Source: Solwaraspora sp. WMMD406 (GTDB lineage Bacteria > Actinomycetota > Actinomycetes > Mycobacteriales > Micromonosporaceae). Taken from it: a stretch of 64,000 nt of DNA. Each line of letters starts with the position of its first letter. Position 1 is the stretch's first letter. The notes beneath the pieces were generated by a model. It saw only the letters and a list, made by a program, of their open reading frames with translations. It made no database searches and was not told where the DNA came from. Positions 26,691 through 34,952 of this stretch are shown piece after piece. A program made the position numbers and the translations under genes. Location of the stretch: assembly GCF_029626025.1 (NCBI RefSeq), contig NZ_JARUBF010000001.1:1984001-2048000 (forward strand), in the 5' to 3' direction.

Positions 26691-27647
26691 TCAACCAGGC
26701 CAGCCGGCGGCCCGCAACGCGGCGCGTACCTGATCGACGACCTCCTCCGGTCGGGACCGGATCAGAAACGCGGGAAAGCGCAGTATCCGGTCGCCGGCGA
26801 TCCACACGTCGTTCTGCCGCCTCATATCGGCCGCCCACTCGCGTACGTCCATGTGGTGCGCGCCGTCCACCTCCACCTGCAGCCGCCACTGACGCCAGTA
26901 CGCGTCGAGATAGCGCAGCCGGCCAGACCGATCGCGTCGCCGCTGCTGCAGGTCCGGCAGGGGCAGCTGGTGACGTCGGCAGAGTCGGATGAAGTCGATC
27001 TCGGACAGCGCCGTCGCGCCACCGTCGGCGTCCACGGCGGTGGCGCGAATGAGCTGGCGGCGTCGGGTTCGCTGCATCCGCTCCAGCACGGCGAGTATCT
27101 CCGCCGGGGCGACGCGACGCTGTTGACATCCGGCGGCGATGATCGCCCGCGCCTCGTCGTCGGATCGGGCCCAGGCAGCCGCGTCCACCAACGACCGCGC
27201 CATGCTGGTGCGCATCGGACGTCCGACCTGACGGTCATCGTCGGGCAGTACACCGGTCCGGTGCACCACCACCGCCGGCATGTCCAGCGGCAGCCGCCGA
27301 CGCAGGTCCGGGTACTGCTGGTCGCTGTCGACGAGGATCCTGATCGGACCGGAACCAGTGAAGCGCAGCCCTCCCTCGCGGGCTGCGGTCAGCCCGGCCA
27401 ACAACGCTGTCGGACCGGCCAGCAGCACCGCCACCCAGAGGGCCTGACCAGCGGTCAACGGACCGTTGTGGGTCAGCACCACGCCGGAACAGATCCGCCG
27501 CCACTGGCTGCGGTCGAGCCGGCGGCGCAACCCTGACCGGCCAAGCTGCTCGATGGCCTGCCTCGAGGTGAGGACACCGGACTGCTCGAACACGAGCCAG
27601 TCAAGATCATTGCTAGCGGGGCCAGGCAGGCTCCGGGGCGGCCACAT
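26691..27647 (-). CDS. AbiEi-like / DUF559 domain protein
   Basis: A 318-residue protein. The N-terminal ~90 residues (VFEQSGVLTSRQAIEQLGRSGLRRRLDR and so on) resemble the winged-helix type IV antitoxin AbiEi_4-like domain. The C-terminal ~100 residues (LRYLDAYWRQWRLQVEVDGAHHMD, then NDVWIAGDRILRFPAFLIRSRPEEVVDQVRAAL) match DUF559, a Vsr/PD-(D/E)xK-like nuclease fold. Within it, D-x9-EVDG supplies the acidic pair. Such two-part proteins are common, often multicopy, in actinomycetes; their biological role is unclear to me. No toxin partner lies next to it, so a toxin-antitoxin role is not supported by context. Confidence 0.75.
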   Translation of the reverse strand: MWPPRSLPGPASNDLDWLVFEQSGVLTSRQAIEQLGRSGLRRRLDRSQWRRICSGVVLTHNGPLTAGQALWVAVLLAGPTALLAGLTAAREGGLRFTGSGPIRILVDSDQQYPDLRRRLPLDMPAVVVHRTGVLPDDDRQVGRPMRTSMARSLVDAAAWARSDDEARAIIAAGCQQRRVAPAEILAVLERMQRTRRRQLIRATAVDADGGATALSEIDFIRLCRRHQLPLPDLQQRRRDRSGRLRYLDAYWRQWRLQVEVDGAHHMDVREWAADMRRQNDVWIAGDRILRFPAFLIRSRPEEVVDQVRAALRAAGWPG

Positions 27648-27768
27648 CCGTCGAGTGTCGCCGGCAGCGTCAACCCGACCGGCGGCGCTGCCAGGTGCTG
27701 GCGGCGTCCCCTCAGAACGTGTGCGAATTCAGAACCGGGTGCGACGTCGCATCAGTCGCCGCTCGCCC

Positions 27769-28710
27769 TCACAGCTGAGGGGCCACCTCGGCGGCGACGA
27801 GTTCCAGATGGTCCAGGTCAGCCAGGTCCAGCACCTGCAGGTAAATCCGTTCGGCACCGATCTCGGCGTACCGACCGATCTTGTCCACCACCTCGGCCGG
27901 CGTGCCGGCCAGGCCGTTGGCGCGCAGCTCATCGGGCTTGCGGCCGATCACCGCCGCCCGGCGCGCCACCTCGGCGTCGTCGCGGCCACAGCACACGATC
28001 AACGCGTTGGACAGCCGCAGGCTGTCCGGGTTACGGCCGCCCTTGGCGCAGGCCGCGCGGACCTGTTCGAACAGCCGGGCCGACTCCTCGATCCCCACGA
28101 ACGGGGCGTTGAACTCGTCGGCGTAGCGGGCGGTCAGCTGCGGCGTGCGCTTGCGTCCCGTGCCGCCGAGCAGCACCGGCGGGCGGGGTCGCTGCACCGG
28201 CTTGGGCAGCGCCGGCGAACCGGCCACCTGGTAGTACATGCCCGGGTAGTCGAAGGTTCCGCCGGCCGGCGTCTCCCAGAGCCCGGTGATGATCGCCAGC
28301 TGCTCCGCCAGACGGTCGAATCGCTCGCCCACCGGCGGGAACGGGATGCCGTACGCGGTGTGCTCCGCCTCGTACCAGCCGGCGCCTACGCCGAACTCGA
28401 CCCGGCCGCCGCTCATCTCGTCCACCTGCGCCACGGCGATCGCCAGCGGTCCCGGGAGCCGGAACGTCGCCGCGCTCATCAGCGTGCCCAACCGGATCCG
28501 GCTGGTGTCGCGGGCCAGGCCGGCCAACGTGGTCCACGCGTCGGTCGGGCCGGGGAGCCCGTCCGCGTCACCCATCACCAGGTAGTGGTCGGACCGGAAG
28601 AACGCGTCGTAGCCGGCGGCTTCGGCGCAGCGCGCCACCGCGAGAAGCTGCTGGTAGCTGGCGCCCTGCTGGGGTTCGGTGAAGATCCGCAAGTCCACGC
28701 CGTCGAGCAT
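27769..28710 (-). CDS. LLM-class F420-dependent oxidoreductase
   Basis: A 313-residue luciferase-like TIM-barrel flavin/F420 enzyme: FFRSDHYLVMG in strand 2, RIRLGTLMSAATFRLPGPLAIAVAQVDEMSGGRVEFGVGAGW (F420-binding core), and PVLLGGTGRKRTPQLTARYADEFN near the C-terminus. The overall pattern matches the TIGR03560-like family of probable F420-dependent oxidoreductases of unknown substrate. ATG 28710 directly abuts the ATG of the divergent gene at 28711 (sequence CATATG), leaving no spacer. The long upstream in-frame extension lies antisense to that gene and is unlikely to be translated. Confidence 0.85.
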   Translation of the reverse strand: MLDGVDLRIFTEPQQGASYQQLLAVARCAEAAGYDAFFRSDHYLVMGDADGLPGPTDAWTTLAGLARDTSRIRLGTLMSAATFRLPGPLAIAVAQVDEMSGGRVEFGVGAGWYEAEHTAYGIPFPPVGERFDRLAEQLAIITGLWETPAGGTFDYPGMYYQVAGSPALPKPVQRPRPPVLLGGTGRKRTPQLTARYADEFNAPFVGIEESARLFEQVRAACAKGGRNPDSLRLSNALIVCCGRDDAEVARRAAVIGRKPDELRANGLAGTPAEVVDKIGRYAEIGAERIYLQVLDLADLDHLELVAAEVAPQL

Positions 28711-28974
28711 ATGCCCGGTCCGGCCGCTTTCGTCGGTCGGTCGGTAGCGGGTCGGTTCGCCTCGGCCGGGTCGGTGGCCGAGACCGGCGAACGGATCCAC
28801 CAGCGGTTGCGCGCGGAGCGGATCGACGCGGTAATCGACGACCGGGCGGAACGGGCCGGGGTGAAGTTCCGCGACGGCGAGCTGGTCGGCGTCCCGCTGC
28901 GGGTGCCGGTGGAGCAGGTGGTCGATCATGTCCGCGTGGCGATTCGGCGCGACGATCTCACCCAGTGGGCTTAG
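28711..28974 (+). CDS. stand-alone ProRS-type anticodon-binding domain protein
   Basis: A small protein of about 87 residues. Residues ~22-80 (VAETGERIHQRLRAERIDAV, DDRAERAGVKFRDGELVGVP, then LRVPVEQ...VAIRRDD) closely follow the class IIa aminoacyl-tRNA synthetase (HGTP) anticodon-binding domain of prolyl-tRNA synthetase. There the canonical block reads DDRxERaGvKFxDaeLiGiPlrv. No catalytic domain is present in any frame nearby. The N-terminal strand of the usual fold is weak, so it could be a trimmed functional relic or a decaying fragment. GTG 28774 is a shorter alternative start. Located 55 bp upstream of the mutase gene, same strand. Role unknown; could be a tRNA-binding accessory or regulatory domain. 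Confidence 0.55.
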   Translation: MPGPAAFVGRSVAGRFASAGSVAETGERIHQRLRAERIDAVIDDRAERAGVKFRDGELVGVPLRVPVEQVVDHVRVAIRRDDLTQWA

Positions 28975-29029
28975 CCATCGTTCAGGGAGCCCTCTAGACT
29001 CGGAATCGCCGTACGACGAGGAGGCCCCG

Positions 29030-30718
29030 ATGGACGCCGAACAGATCGCCGCCGGCCGTGCCCGCTGGCAGGCCCGCTACGACGCCGCCGCCAAGCGGGA
29101 CGCCGACTTCACGACGCTGTCCGGCGCACCCGTCGAACCGGTCTACGGCCCGCCCGACGGGGTCGACCACCCTGGCTTCGAACGGATCGGCTGGCCGGGG
29201 GAGTACCCGTACACCCGGGGGTTGTATCCGACCGGCTACCGGGGGCGGACCTGGACGATCCGGCAGTTCGCCGGCTTCGGCAACGCCCGGCAGACCAACG
29301 AGCGGTACAAGATGATTCTCGGCGCCGGCGGCGGCGGACTGTCGGTCGCCTTCGACATGCCGACACTGATGGGCCGCGACTCCGACGACCCGCAGTCACT
29401 CGGCGAGGTCGGCCACTGCGGCGTGGCGATCGACTCCGCCGCCGACATGGACGTGCTCTTCGACGGCATCGACCTGGCGGCGGTCACCACGTCGATGACC
29501 ATCTCCGGGCCGGCGGTGCCGGTGTTCTGCATGTACCTGGTCGCCGCCGAACGTCAGGGCGCCGATCTGGCCACTCTGGACGGCACACTGCAGACCGACA
29601 TCTTCAAGGAGTACATCGCGCAGAAGGAATGGCTCTTCGCCCCCGAGCCGCATCTGCGCCTGATCGGCGACCTGATGGAGTTCTGCGCCGAGCGGATCCC
29701 GCGCTACAAGCCGCTGTCGGTCTCCGGCTACCACATCCGCGAGGCCGGCTCCACCGCCGCGCAGGAGCTGGCCTACACCCTGGCCGACGGCTTCGGCTAC
29801 GTCGAGCTGGGACTCTCCCGTAACCTGGACGTCAACCGGTTCGCCCCCGGGCTGAGCTTCTTCTTCGACGCGCACGTCGACTTCTTCGAGGAGATCGCCA
29901 AGTTCCGGGCCGCCCGGCGGATCTGGGCCCGCTGGCTGCGCGACGTCTACGGCGCCACCGACGAACGGGCCCAGTGGCTGCGGTTCCACACCCAGACCGC
30001 CGGGGTGTCGCTGACCGCGCAGCAGCCGGTCAACAACGTGGTACGGACGGCGGTCGAAGCGCTCGCCGCCGTGCTCGGCGGCACCAACTCGTTGCACACC
30101 AACGCCCTCGACGAGACCCTGGCGCTGCCCACCGACGCCTCCGCCGAGATCGCCCTGCGGACCCAGCAGGTGCTGATGGACGAGACCGGGGTGGCCAACG
30201 TCGCCGACCCGCTCGGCGGCTCCTGGTACGTCGAGGCGCTCACCGACCGGATCGAGGCCGAGGCGGAGGAGATCTTCGCCCGCGTCCGTCAGCTCGGCGG
30301 CGACGGTCCGCACCGGATCGGGCCGATGACCTCCGGCATTCTGCGCGGGATCGAGGACGGCTGGTTCACCGGGCAGATCGCCGAGGCGGCGTTCGCCTAC
30401 CAGCAGGCGGTGGAGGACGGCAGCAAGAAGATCGTCGGTGTCAACTGTCACACCGGTACGGTCGCCAAGGAACTGGAGATCCTGCGCATCTCGCACGAGG
30501 TGGAGGTCGAGCAGTGCCGGTTGCTGGCCGCCCGCAAAGCCGGCCGCGACGACGCGCTGGTCCGCCGGCGCCTCGCCGAGCTGGTCGCGGTGGCCCGCAG
30601 CGACGACAACCTGGTGCCGGCGATGCTCGACGCGGTCCGGGCCGAGGCGACCCTCGGGGAGATCTGCGACGCGCTGCGCGGCGAGTGGGGCGTCTACCGG
30701 GAGCCGCCCCGCTTCTGA
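29030..30718 (+). CDS. icmA: acyl-CoA mutase large subunit, isobutyryl-CoA mutase type
   Basis: A 562-residue B12-dependent mutase catalytic subunit: substrate TIM barrel only, no cobalamin-binding (DxHxxG) domain, so a separate small subunit is needed (not in this window). Using its own numbering, residue 80 is Phe (in WTIRQF) and residue 198 is Gln (in EYIAQKE). Isobutyryl-CoA mutases have Phe80/Gln198 at these substrate-determining positions; methylmalonyl-CoA mutases have Tyr89/Arg207. It should interconvert isobutyryl-CoA (from valine) and n-butyryl-CoA, a polyketide and fatty-acid precursor route. ATG 29030 is preceded by GAGGAGG. A MeaB-type GTPase and an epimerase/thiolase block lie 5-8 kb upstream. 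Confidence 0.88.
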   Translation: MDAEQIAAGRARWQARYDAAAKRDADFTTLSGAPVEPVYGPPDGVDHPGFERIGWPGEYPYTRGLYPTGYRGRTWTIRQFAGFGNARQTNERYKMILGAGGGGLSVAFDMPTLMGRDSDDPQSLGEVGHCGVAIDSAADMDVLFDGIDLAAVTTSMTISGPAVPVFCMYLVAAERQGADLATLDGTLQTDIFKEYIAQKEWLFAPEPHLRLIGDLMEFCAERIPRYKPLSVSGYHIREAGSTAAQELAYTLADGFGYVELGLSRNLDVNRFAPGLSFFFDAHVDFFEEIAKFRAARRIWARWLRDVYGATDERAQWLRFHTQTAGVSLTAQQPVNNVVRTAVEALAAVLGGTNSLHTNALDETLALPTDASAEIALRTQQVLMDETGVANVADPLGGSWYVEALTDRIEAEAEEIFARVRQLGGDGPHRIGPMTSGILRGIEDGWFTGQIAEAAFAYQQAVEDGSKKIVGVNCHTGTVAKELEILRISHEVEVEQCRLLAARKAGRDDALVRRRLAELVAVARSDDNLVPAMLDAVRAEATLGEICDALRGEWGVYREPPRF

Positions 30719-30760
30719 TGTCCCTGGTGTCCGGCTGTCCGACGTGACGGGGGACAGCGG

Positions 30761-31762
30761 GTGCCGACGATCCATGGTACGCAGTACGCCGTGACGGGAC
30801 TTGCGGTGAGCTGTCGGCGGGTGGTGCAGATCTATCGGGGCGAGGCCGGTGACGTGGTCGCGCTCTCCGGGGTCGATCTGACCATCAACCCCGGCGAGAT
30901 GCTGGCTTTGGTGGGCCCCTCCGGTTCCGGCAAGTCGACACTGGTGGCGCTGCTCGCCGGGCTGATGCGTCCGTCCGCCGGGCGGGTCAGCGTCGGCACA
31001 TACGACCTGGGCAAGCTCTCCGACCGGGAGATCTCCCGGATGCGGGGTACCCAGATCGGGGTGGTGCTGCAGGGCGCGGCGCGCAACCTGTTGCCGTACG
31101 CGACGTTGCGGCGCAACGTGTGGCTGGCGCAGCGGCGGGCCGCCGCCACCGCCGGTATCGATCTGGACGACCCGGACCGCATCCTCGACCTGGTCGGGCT
31201 GCCGGGCCAGGGTGGGGCGCGGATCGCCGACCTGACCCCCGGTGCCCGGCAGCGGGCGGCGCTCGCGGTCGGTGTCGCCGCCTCGCCCGGACTGCTGCTG
31301 GTCGACGAACCGACCAGCCAACTCGACACCCGGGGCCGCGACGAGGTGCTGGACGCGTTGGAGACCGTCAACGCCGAGCGGGATACCACGATCGTGGTGG
31401 TCACCCACGACGCCGCCGTCGGTGCCCGGCTCGGCCGGGCGGTGACCATCCGCGACGGTCGGGTCGGCGCCGAGGGGCGCGACGGCGAGGACTTCGCGGT
31501 GGTGGCCGGCGACGGTACGGTGCAGCTGCCGCCCGAGGTCCTCGGCGACTTCCCGCCCGGCACGCTGCTGCGGGTGGCCCAGGTGGACGGTGCGGTGACC
31601 CTGGTCGTCGGCGGTGAGGCCGCCCCGCCCGGCGAACTGCCCGGGGGCGTGGCCCCGCCCGGCGAACTGCCCGGGGGTGTGGCCCCGCCCGGCGAACTGC
31701 CCGGGGGCGTGGCCCCGCCCGGCCCGCTGTCCGGCGGCGTCAACAACGCCACCGTGGACTGA
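30761..31762 (+). CDS. ABC transporter ATP-binding protein with degenerate signature motif
   Basis: A 333-residue ATPase coupled to the two large permeases downstream. Walker A GPSGSGKST (about residues 52-60), Q-loop VVLQGAARN, Walker B LLLVDEPTSQLD and the H-loop (VVVTHDA) are normal. The ABC signature, however, reads LTPGARQRAAL instead of LSGGQ(Q/R)QR. The C-terminal ~50 residues are an extra tail made of about four copies of a 10-residue Ala/Pro/Gly/Glu/Leu unit. GTG 30761 has GGGGGA upstream; GTG 30791 is a poorer alternative. The permease start lies 4 bp after its stop. Probably powers extrusion of a lipid, peptide or hydrophobic substrate, as in MacB/LolCDE-like systems. Confidence 0.85.
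   Translation: MPTIHGTQYAVTGLAVSCRRVVQIYRGEAGDVVALSGVDLTINPGEMLALVGPSGSGKSTLVALLAGLMRPSAGRVSVGTYDLGKLSDREISRMRGTQIGVVLQGAARNLLPYATLRRNVWLAQRRAAATAGIDLDDPDRILDLVGLPGQGGARIADLTPGARQRAALAVGVAASPGLLLVDEPTSQLDTRGRDEVLDALETVNAERDTTIVVVTHDAAVGARLGRAVTIRDGRVGAEGRDGEDFAVVAGDGTVQLPPEVLGDFPPGTLLRVAQVDGAVTLVVGGEAAPPGELPGGVAPPGELPGGVAPPGELPGGVAPPGPLSGGVNNATVD
31621..31740 (+). repeat. 30-bp coding tandem repeat, four copies
   Basis: Four 30-bp units begin at 31621, 31651, 31681 and 31711; the first three are almost identical and the last diverged. They encode the repeated APPGELPGGV decapeptide at the end of the ABC ATPase. Confidence 0.9.
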
Positions 31763-31766
31763 TCTG

Positions 31767-34700
31767 ATGCTCGCACTGATTCTCGGGGCGCTGCGGGCCC
31801 GAGCGGGCCAGGCTGTCGCACTGCTGGTGCTGACCGCGCTCGCGGTCACCGCAACCACCGCCGCCCCCTGGTACGCCGCTGCGGCCACCCGCACGGTCGC
31901 CGAGGCGGCCGTCGCCGACGCCGGGCCGGGCCAGTTGGCCGCCCGGGCGACCGGCCGGATCGAGCTCGACGGCCCGGACCTGCCCCGCGACCAGGTGGTC
32001 GACCCCACCACCGGTGACCGGGCCGCCCTCGACGCCGCCGGCGCCGACCTGCTCGACCAGGCCCGCCACGACGGCTCGGCGACCATCGGATTCCCGGACG
32101 CGCGGGCCAGCAGTGCGGTCTGGAGCCTCGGCACCCTCGCCTCCGGGGAGACCGGCGTCTCCGCCGACCTGGTGCACCGGGAGCAGATCTGCACCTATGT
32201 GAGAGTCACCGGCAGCTGCCCCCGCGCCCCCGGCGACGTCCTGATCAGCGCCCGGACGGCCGAGCGGCTCGGCGTCGAGGTCGGGGATCCGATCACCCAC
32301 CAGGCGAGCCGCCAGGCGACGATCGCGCTCACCGTCACCGGCACCTACCAGGTCGCCGACCCGCATTCGCCGTACTGGGCCTTCGGCCTGCTGAGCACCG
32401 GGGCCGGCACCGACGACGCGGACGCCGACAACGGCGATCCGGCCTTCGCCACCGCCGGCACCCTGGCTGCCGCGCCAGCGTCGATGCTCTCCCTCGACCA
32501 CCATCTGGTGTTGCCCGGTGCCGCCTTCGTCGACGGGGTCGACGTGGCCGGCGAGCTGCGTCGCCCGGCCGGCGACGGCAGCGGGCGCTGGTCGGTCCGT
32601 ACCGACGCCGGCGTCCTGGTCGACCAGATCACCCGGCACCGCCAACTGGTCAACCTGGGCGTCGGCGTGGCCGCCGGCCAGCTGCTGCTGTTGTCGTGGT
32701 TCGCCCTGTTCTTCGCCGTCCGGCACACCGCCGAGCACCGCCGCCGCGACCTGGGACTGGTCAAACTCCGGGGCGGTGCCCGATGGCGGGTCTGGCTGCT
32801 CACCCTCGGGCAGAGCGGGCTGCCGATGCTCGTCGGCGCGCTGGTCGGTCTGGCCACCGGCCTGCTCTGCGCCCGGCTGCTCGCCGGTGCCGCACCGGAC
32901 CCGGTCCGGCTCGCCACCGCCGCCGGACTCGCCGCCGCGGCGGCCGGTACGGCGATCGCCGGCGCCCTGATCGCCGCGATCGCCGCCGACCTGCGTAACG
33001 CCCGCGCCGGCGTGGTGGACCTGCTCCGGCACGTCCCGGCGCGCCACCGGGGATGGCGAGCCGACGTCGTCGATCTGATCGCCGTCGCGGTCGCGGTCGC
33101 CGGGCTGTACCAGGCCTACACCGCCACCACCGAGCCGGGCGAGGTCAGTGGCGTCGTGCTGTTGGCCCCCGCGCTGCTGGCGCTCGCCGTCGCGTTGGTG
33201 GTCGGTCGGTTCGTCACCCCCGGCGCGGCCCGCGCCGGTGCCGCGTTGCTGCGCCAGGGCCGGCTGCCCGCCGCGTTGGCCGCGCTGCACCTGGCCCGCC
33301 GGCCGGGGACCGCTCGGCTCGTCGCGTTGCTCACGGTGGCGGTGGCGCTGTTCGGGACGGCGATCTCCGGCTGGACCGAGTCGGTCGACGCCCGCGCCGT
33401 CCGGGCCACCCACACCGTCGGCACCGACCAGGTGCTCACCGTGCAGGCCCGCAACCGTGCCCACCTGATCGCCGCGGTCCGGGCGGCCGACCCGTCCGGA
33501 CGGCAGGCGATGGCGGTGGTGCGCAACTCCAGCGGGCCGGCTCACCACATCCTGGCCGTGGACACCGCGAGATTCGCCGCCGTCGCAGCCTGGCACCCCC
33601 GGTACGGGCCGGCCGCCGCCGAGGTCGCCGCCGCGTTGACCGCGCCGGTCACCGGGGTCGCGGTGGCCGACGGCGAACTGCGGCTGACCGCCGTCGGGCC
33701 GGCCGACGTACCGGTCAGTGTCGTCGCCCACCTGGTCGACCCGATCGGGAATCCGGTGACAGCGGTCTTCGGCCCGCTCGGGCCCACCCTCGCGGAATAT
33801 CCCGCGACGGTCGAGGGCTGCGGCACTAACGGCTGCCGGCTCACCTCGCTCGAACTGCGTCAACCGGGCTGGAACGGTCGGCCGATACCGGCGGCGGAGG
33901 GGGCGGCCGTCACCCTGCGGGAGCTGGCCGGCCCCGCGACACCCGCGCTCGACCGCGACTTCTTCACCGACCTGCGCAACTGGCGCGGCCCGGTGGCGGC
34001 CGGCGAGTACGGGCCCGGGTTGGCCGTCGATGACGACGGGCTGACCGTCACCGCGCCCCGGCCGGGCCGGGAACGGTCCACCCGGGTACACGTGATCGAG
34101 ACCCCCGTGCCGCTGCCGGTGGTGCGCACCGGCCCGGAACTCGCCCCGGACCTGCCCGGCGACCCGCGACTGGAGGTCTTCGGAGACGACGACCTACCGG
34201 TGCGGTACGTGGCGGTGGCCGACGCGCTGCCGCAGGCCCGGTTCCGTGGCTACCTGGTCGACCTGGAACTGGCCGACCGGCTGGCCGGCGGCGCCGGCCG
34301 GGGCGACGTCCCGCAGGTGTGGTTGGCCCCCGACGCCCCCGGTGACCTGATCGACCGGCTCACCGCGCAGGGCCTGACGGTCATCGACGTCGAGTCCCAG
34401 GCCGAGGTGGTCGGACAGCTCGGCCGGCAGGGTCCACCATCGGCGTTGCGGTTCCAACTGGCCGCGGGCCTCATCGGGCTGCTGTTGGCGGCCGGCGCGC
34501 TGATGGTCGTCGCGGCGGTGGAACGCGACGACCGGGCCGCCGAACTGACGGCACTGCGGGTGCAGGGTCTGCCGGCCGGTGCCGTCGCGCGGATCGCCTA
34601 CGGCGGGTACGTCGTCGCCGGGGCGCTCGCCGTGGTCGTCGGACTGGTGGTGACCGTCGTCGCCCGGTTGCCCGTACTGCGGACGATGCCGGTCTTCGTC

Positions 34701-34952
34701 GACAACTGGGCGGTGCTGCCGCTCGAGATCGGCCCGCGACCGGTGCCGCTGGTGATCACCCTGGTCACCGCGACGGTCGTGCTCGGCTGCGCCGCTGTCT
34801 TCGCGGGCCGTCGCCTGGCCCGCGCCGTCGAGTCGGACGCCGGCCGACCCGGTGCCGACGACGCACCGGCCGCCGGCCGTTCCGGTGCCGGTGGACCCCG
34901 TACGGGCGGACCCCGTGCCGACGACCCGCCGGCCGAGGGGAGGCACGGATGA
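31767..34952 (+). CDS. FtsX-type ABC transporter permease (large)
   Basis: A 1,061-residue membrane protein: N-terminal helix (LALILGALRARAGQAVALLV), then a ~260-residue extracytoplasmic domain with two paired Cys. A multi-helix FtsX core follows (FFAVRHTAEHRRRDLGLVKL, ARWRVWLLTLGQSGLPMLVG). A second long extracytoplasmic domain and a final three-helix FtsX block (AAVERDDRAAELTALRVQGL) complete it. Length and duplicated FtsX cores match actinobacterial permeases of about 1,000 residues, with four-plus-four or more helices. It is encoded between its ATPase and a second permease, with a 4-bp gap and a 4-bp overlap. The C-terminal ~45 residues are Ala/Gly/Arg/Asp-rich and low complexity. Confidence 0.85.
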   Translation: MLALILGALRARAGQAVALLVLTALAVTATTAAPWYAAAATRTVAEAAVADAGPGQLAARATGRIELDGPDLPRDQVVDPTTGDRAALDAAGADLLDQARHDGSATIGFPDARASSAVWSLGTLASGETGVSADLVHREQICTYVRVTGSCPRAPGDVLISARTAERLGVEVGDPITHQASRQATIALTVTGTYQVADPHSPYWAFGLLSTGAGTDDADADNGDPAFATAGTLAAAPASMLSLDHHLVLPGAAFVDGVDVAGELRRPAGDGSGRWSVRTDAGVLVDQITRHRQLVNLGVGVAAGQLLLLSWFALFFAVRHTAEHRRRDLGLVKLRGGARWRVWLLTLGQSGLPMLVGALVGLATGLLCARLLAGAAPDPVRLATAAGLAAAAAGTAIAGALIAAIAADLRNARAGVVDLLRHVPARHRGWRADVVDLIAVAVAVAGLYQAYTATTEPGEVSGVVLLAPALLALAVALVVGRFVTPGAARAGAALLRQGRLPAALAALHLARRPGTARLVALLTVAVALFGTAISGWTESVDARAVRATHTVGTDQVLTVQARNRAHLIAAVRAADPSGRQAMAVVRNSSGPAHHILAVDTARFAAVAAWHPRYGPAAAEVAAALTAPVTGVAVADGELRLTAVGPADVPVSVVAHLVDPIGNPVTAVFGPLGPTLAEYPATVEGCGTNGCRLTSLELRQPGWNGRPIPAAEGAAVTLRELAGPATPALDRDFFTDLRNWRGPVAAGEYGPGLAVDDDGLTVTAPRPGRERSTRVHVIETPVPLPVVRTGPELAPDLPGDPRLEVFGDDDLPVRYVAVADALPQARFRGYLVDLELADRLAGGAGRGDVPQVWLAPDAPGDLIDRLTAQGLTVIDVESQAEVVGQLGRQGPPSALRFQLAAGLIGLLLAAGALMVVAAVERDDRAAELTALRVQGLPAGAVARIAYGGYVVAGALAVVVGLVVTVVARLPVLRTMPVFVDNWAVLPLEIGPRPVPLVITLVTATVVLGCAAVFAGRRLARAVESDAGRPGADDAPAAGRSGAGGPRTGGPRADDPPAEGRHG

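Noticed and set aside
26691-27647. Type IV toxin-antitoxin system
   Set aside because: Only an AbiEi-like N-terminus fused to DUF559 is present. No AbiEii-type toxin lies next to it.
28929-28974. N-terminal extension of the mutase upstream of 29030
   Set aside because: The frame is open from 28928, but ATG 29030 has a strong GAGGAGG site, the mutase homology starts there, and the extension overlaps the small anticodon-domain gene.
29030-30718. Methylmalonyl-CoA mutase assignment
   Set aside because: The Phe80/Gln198 pair and absence of the B12 domain favour isobutyryl-CoA mutase.
29396-32194. A very long open frame antisense to the mutase, the ATPase and the first permease
   Set aside because: It is a by-product of high-GC third-position bias. 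Its translation has no recognisable motif, while the opposite strand carries clear conserved domains.
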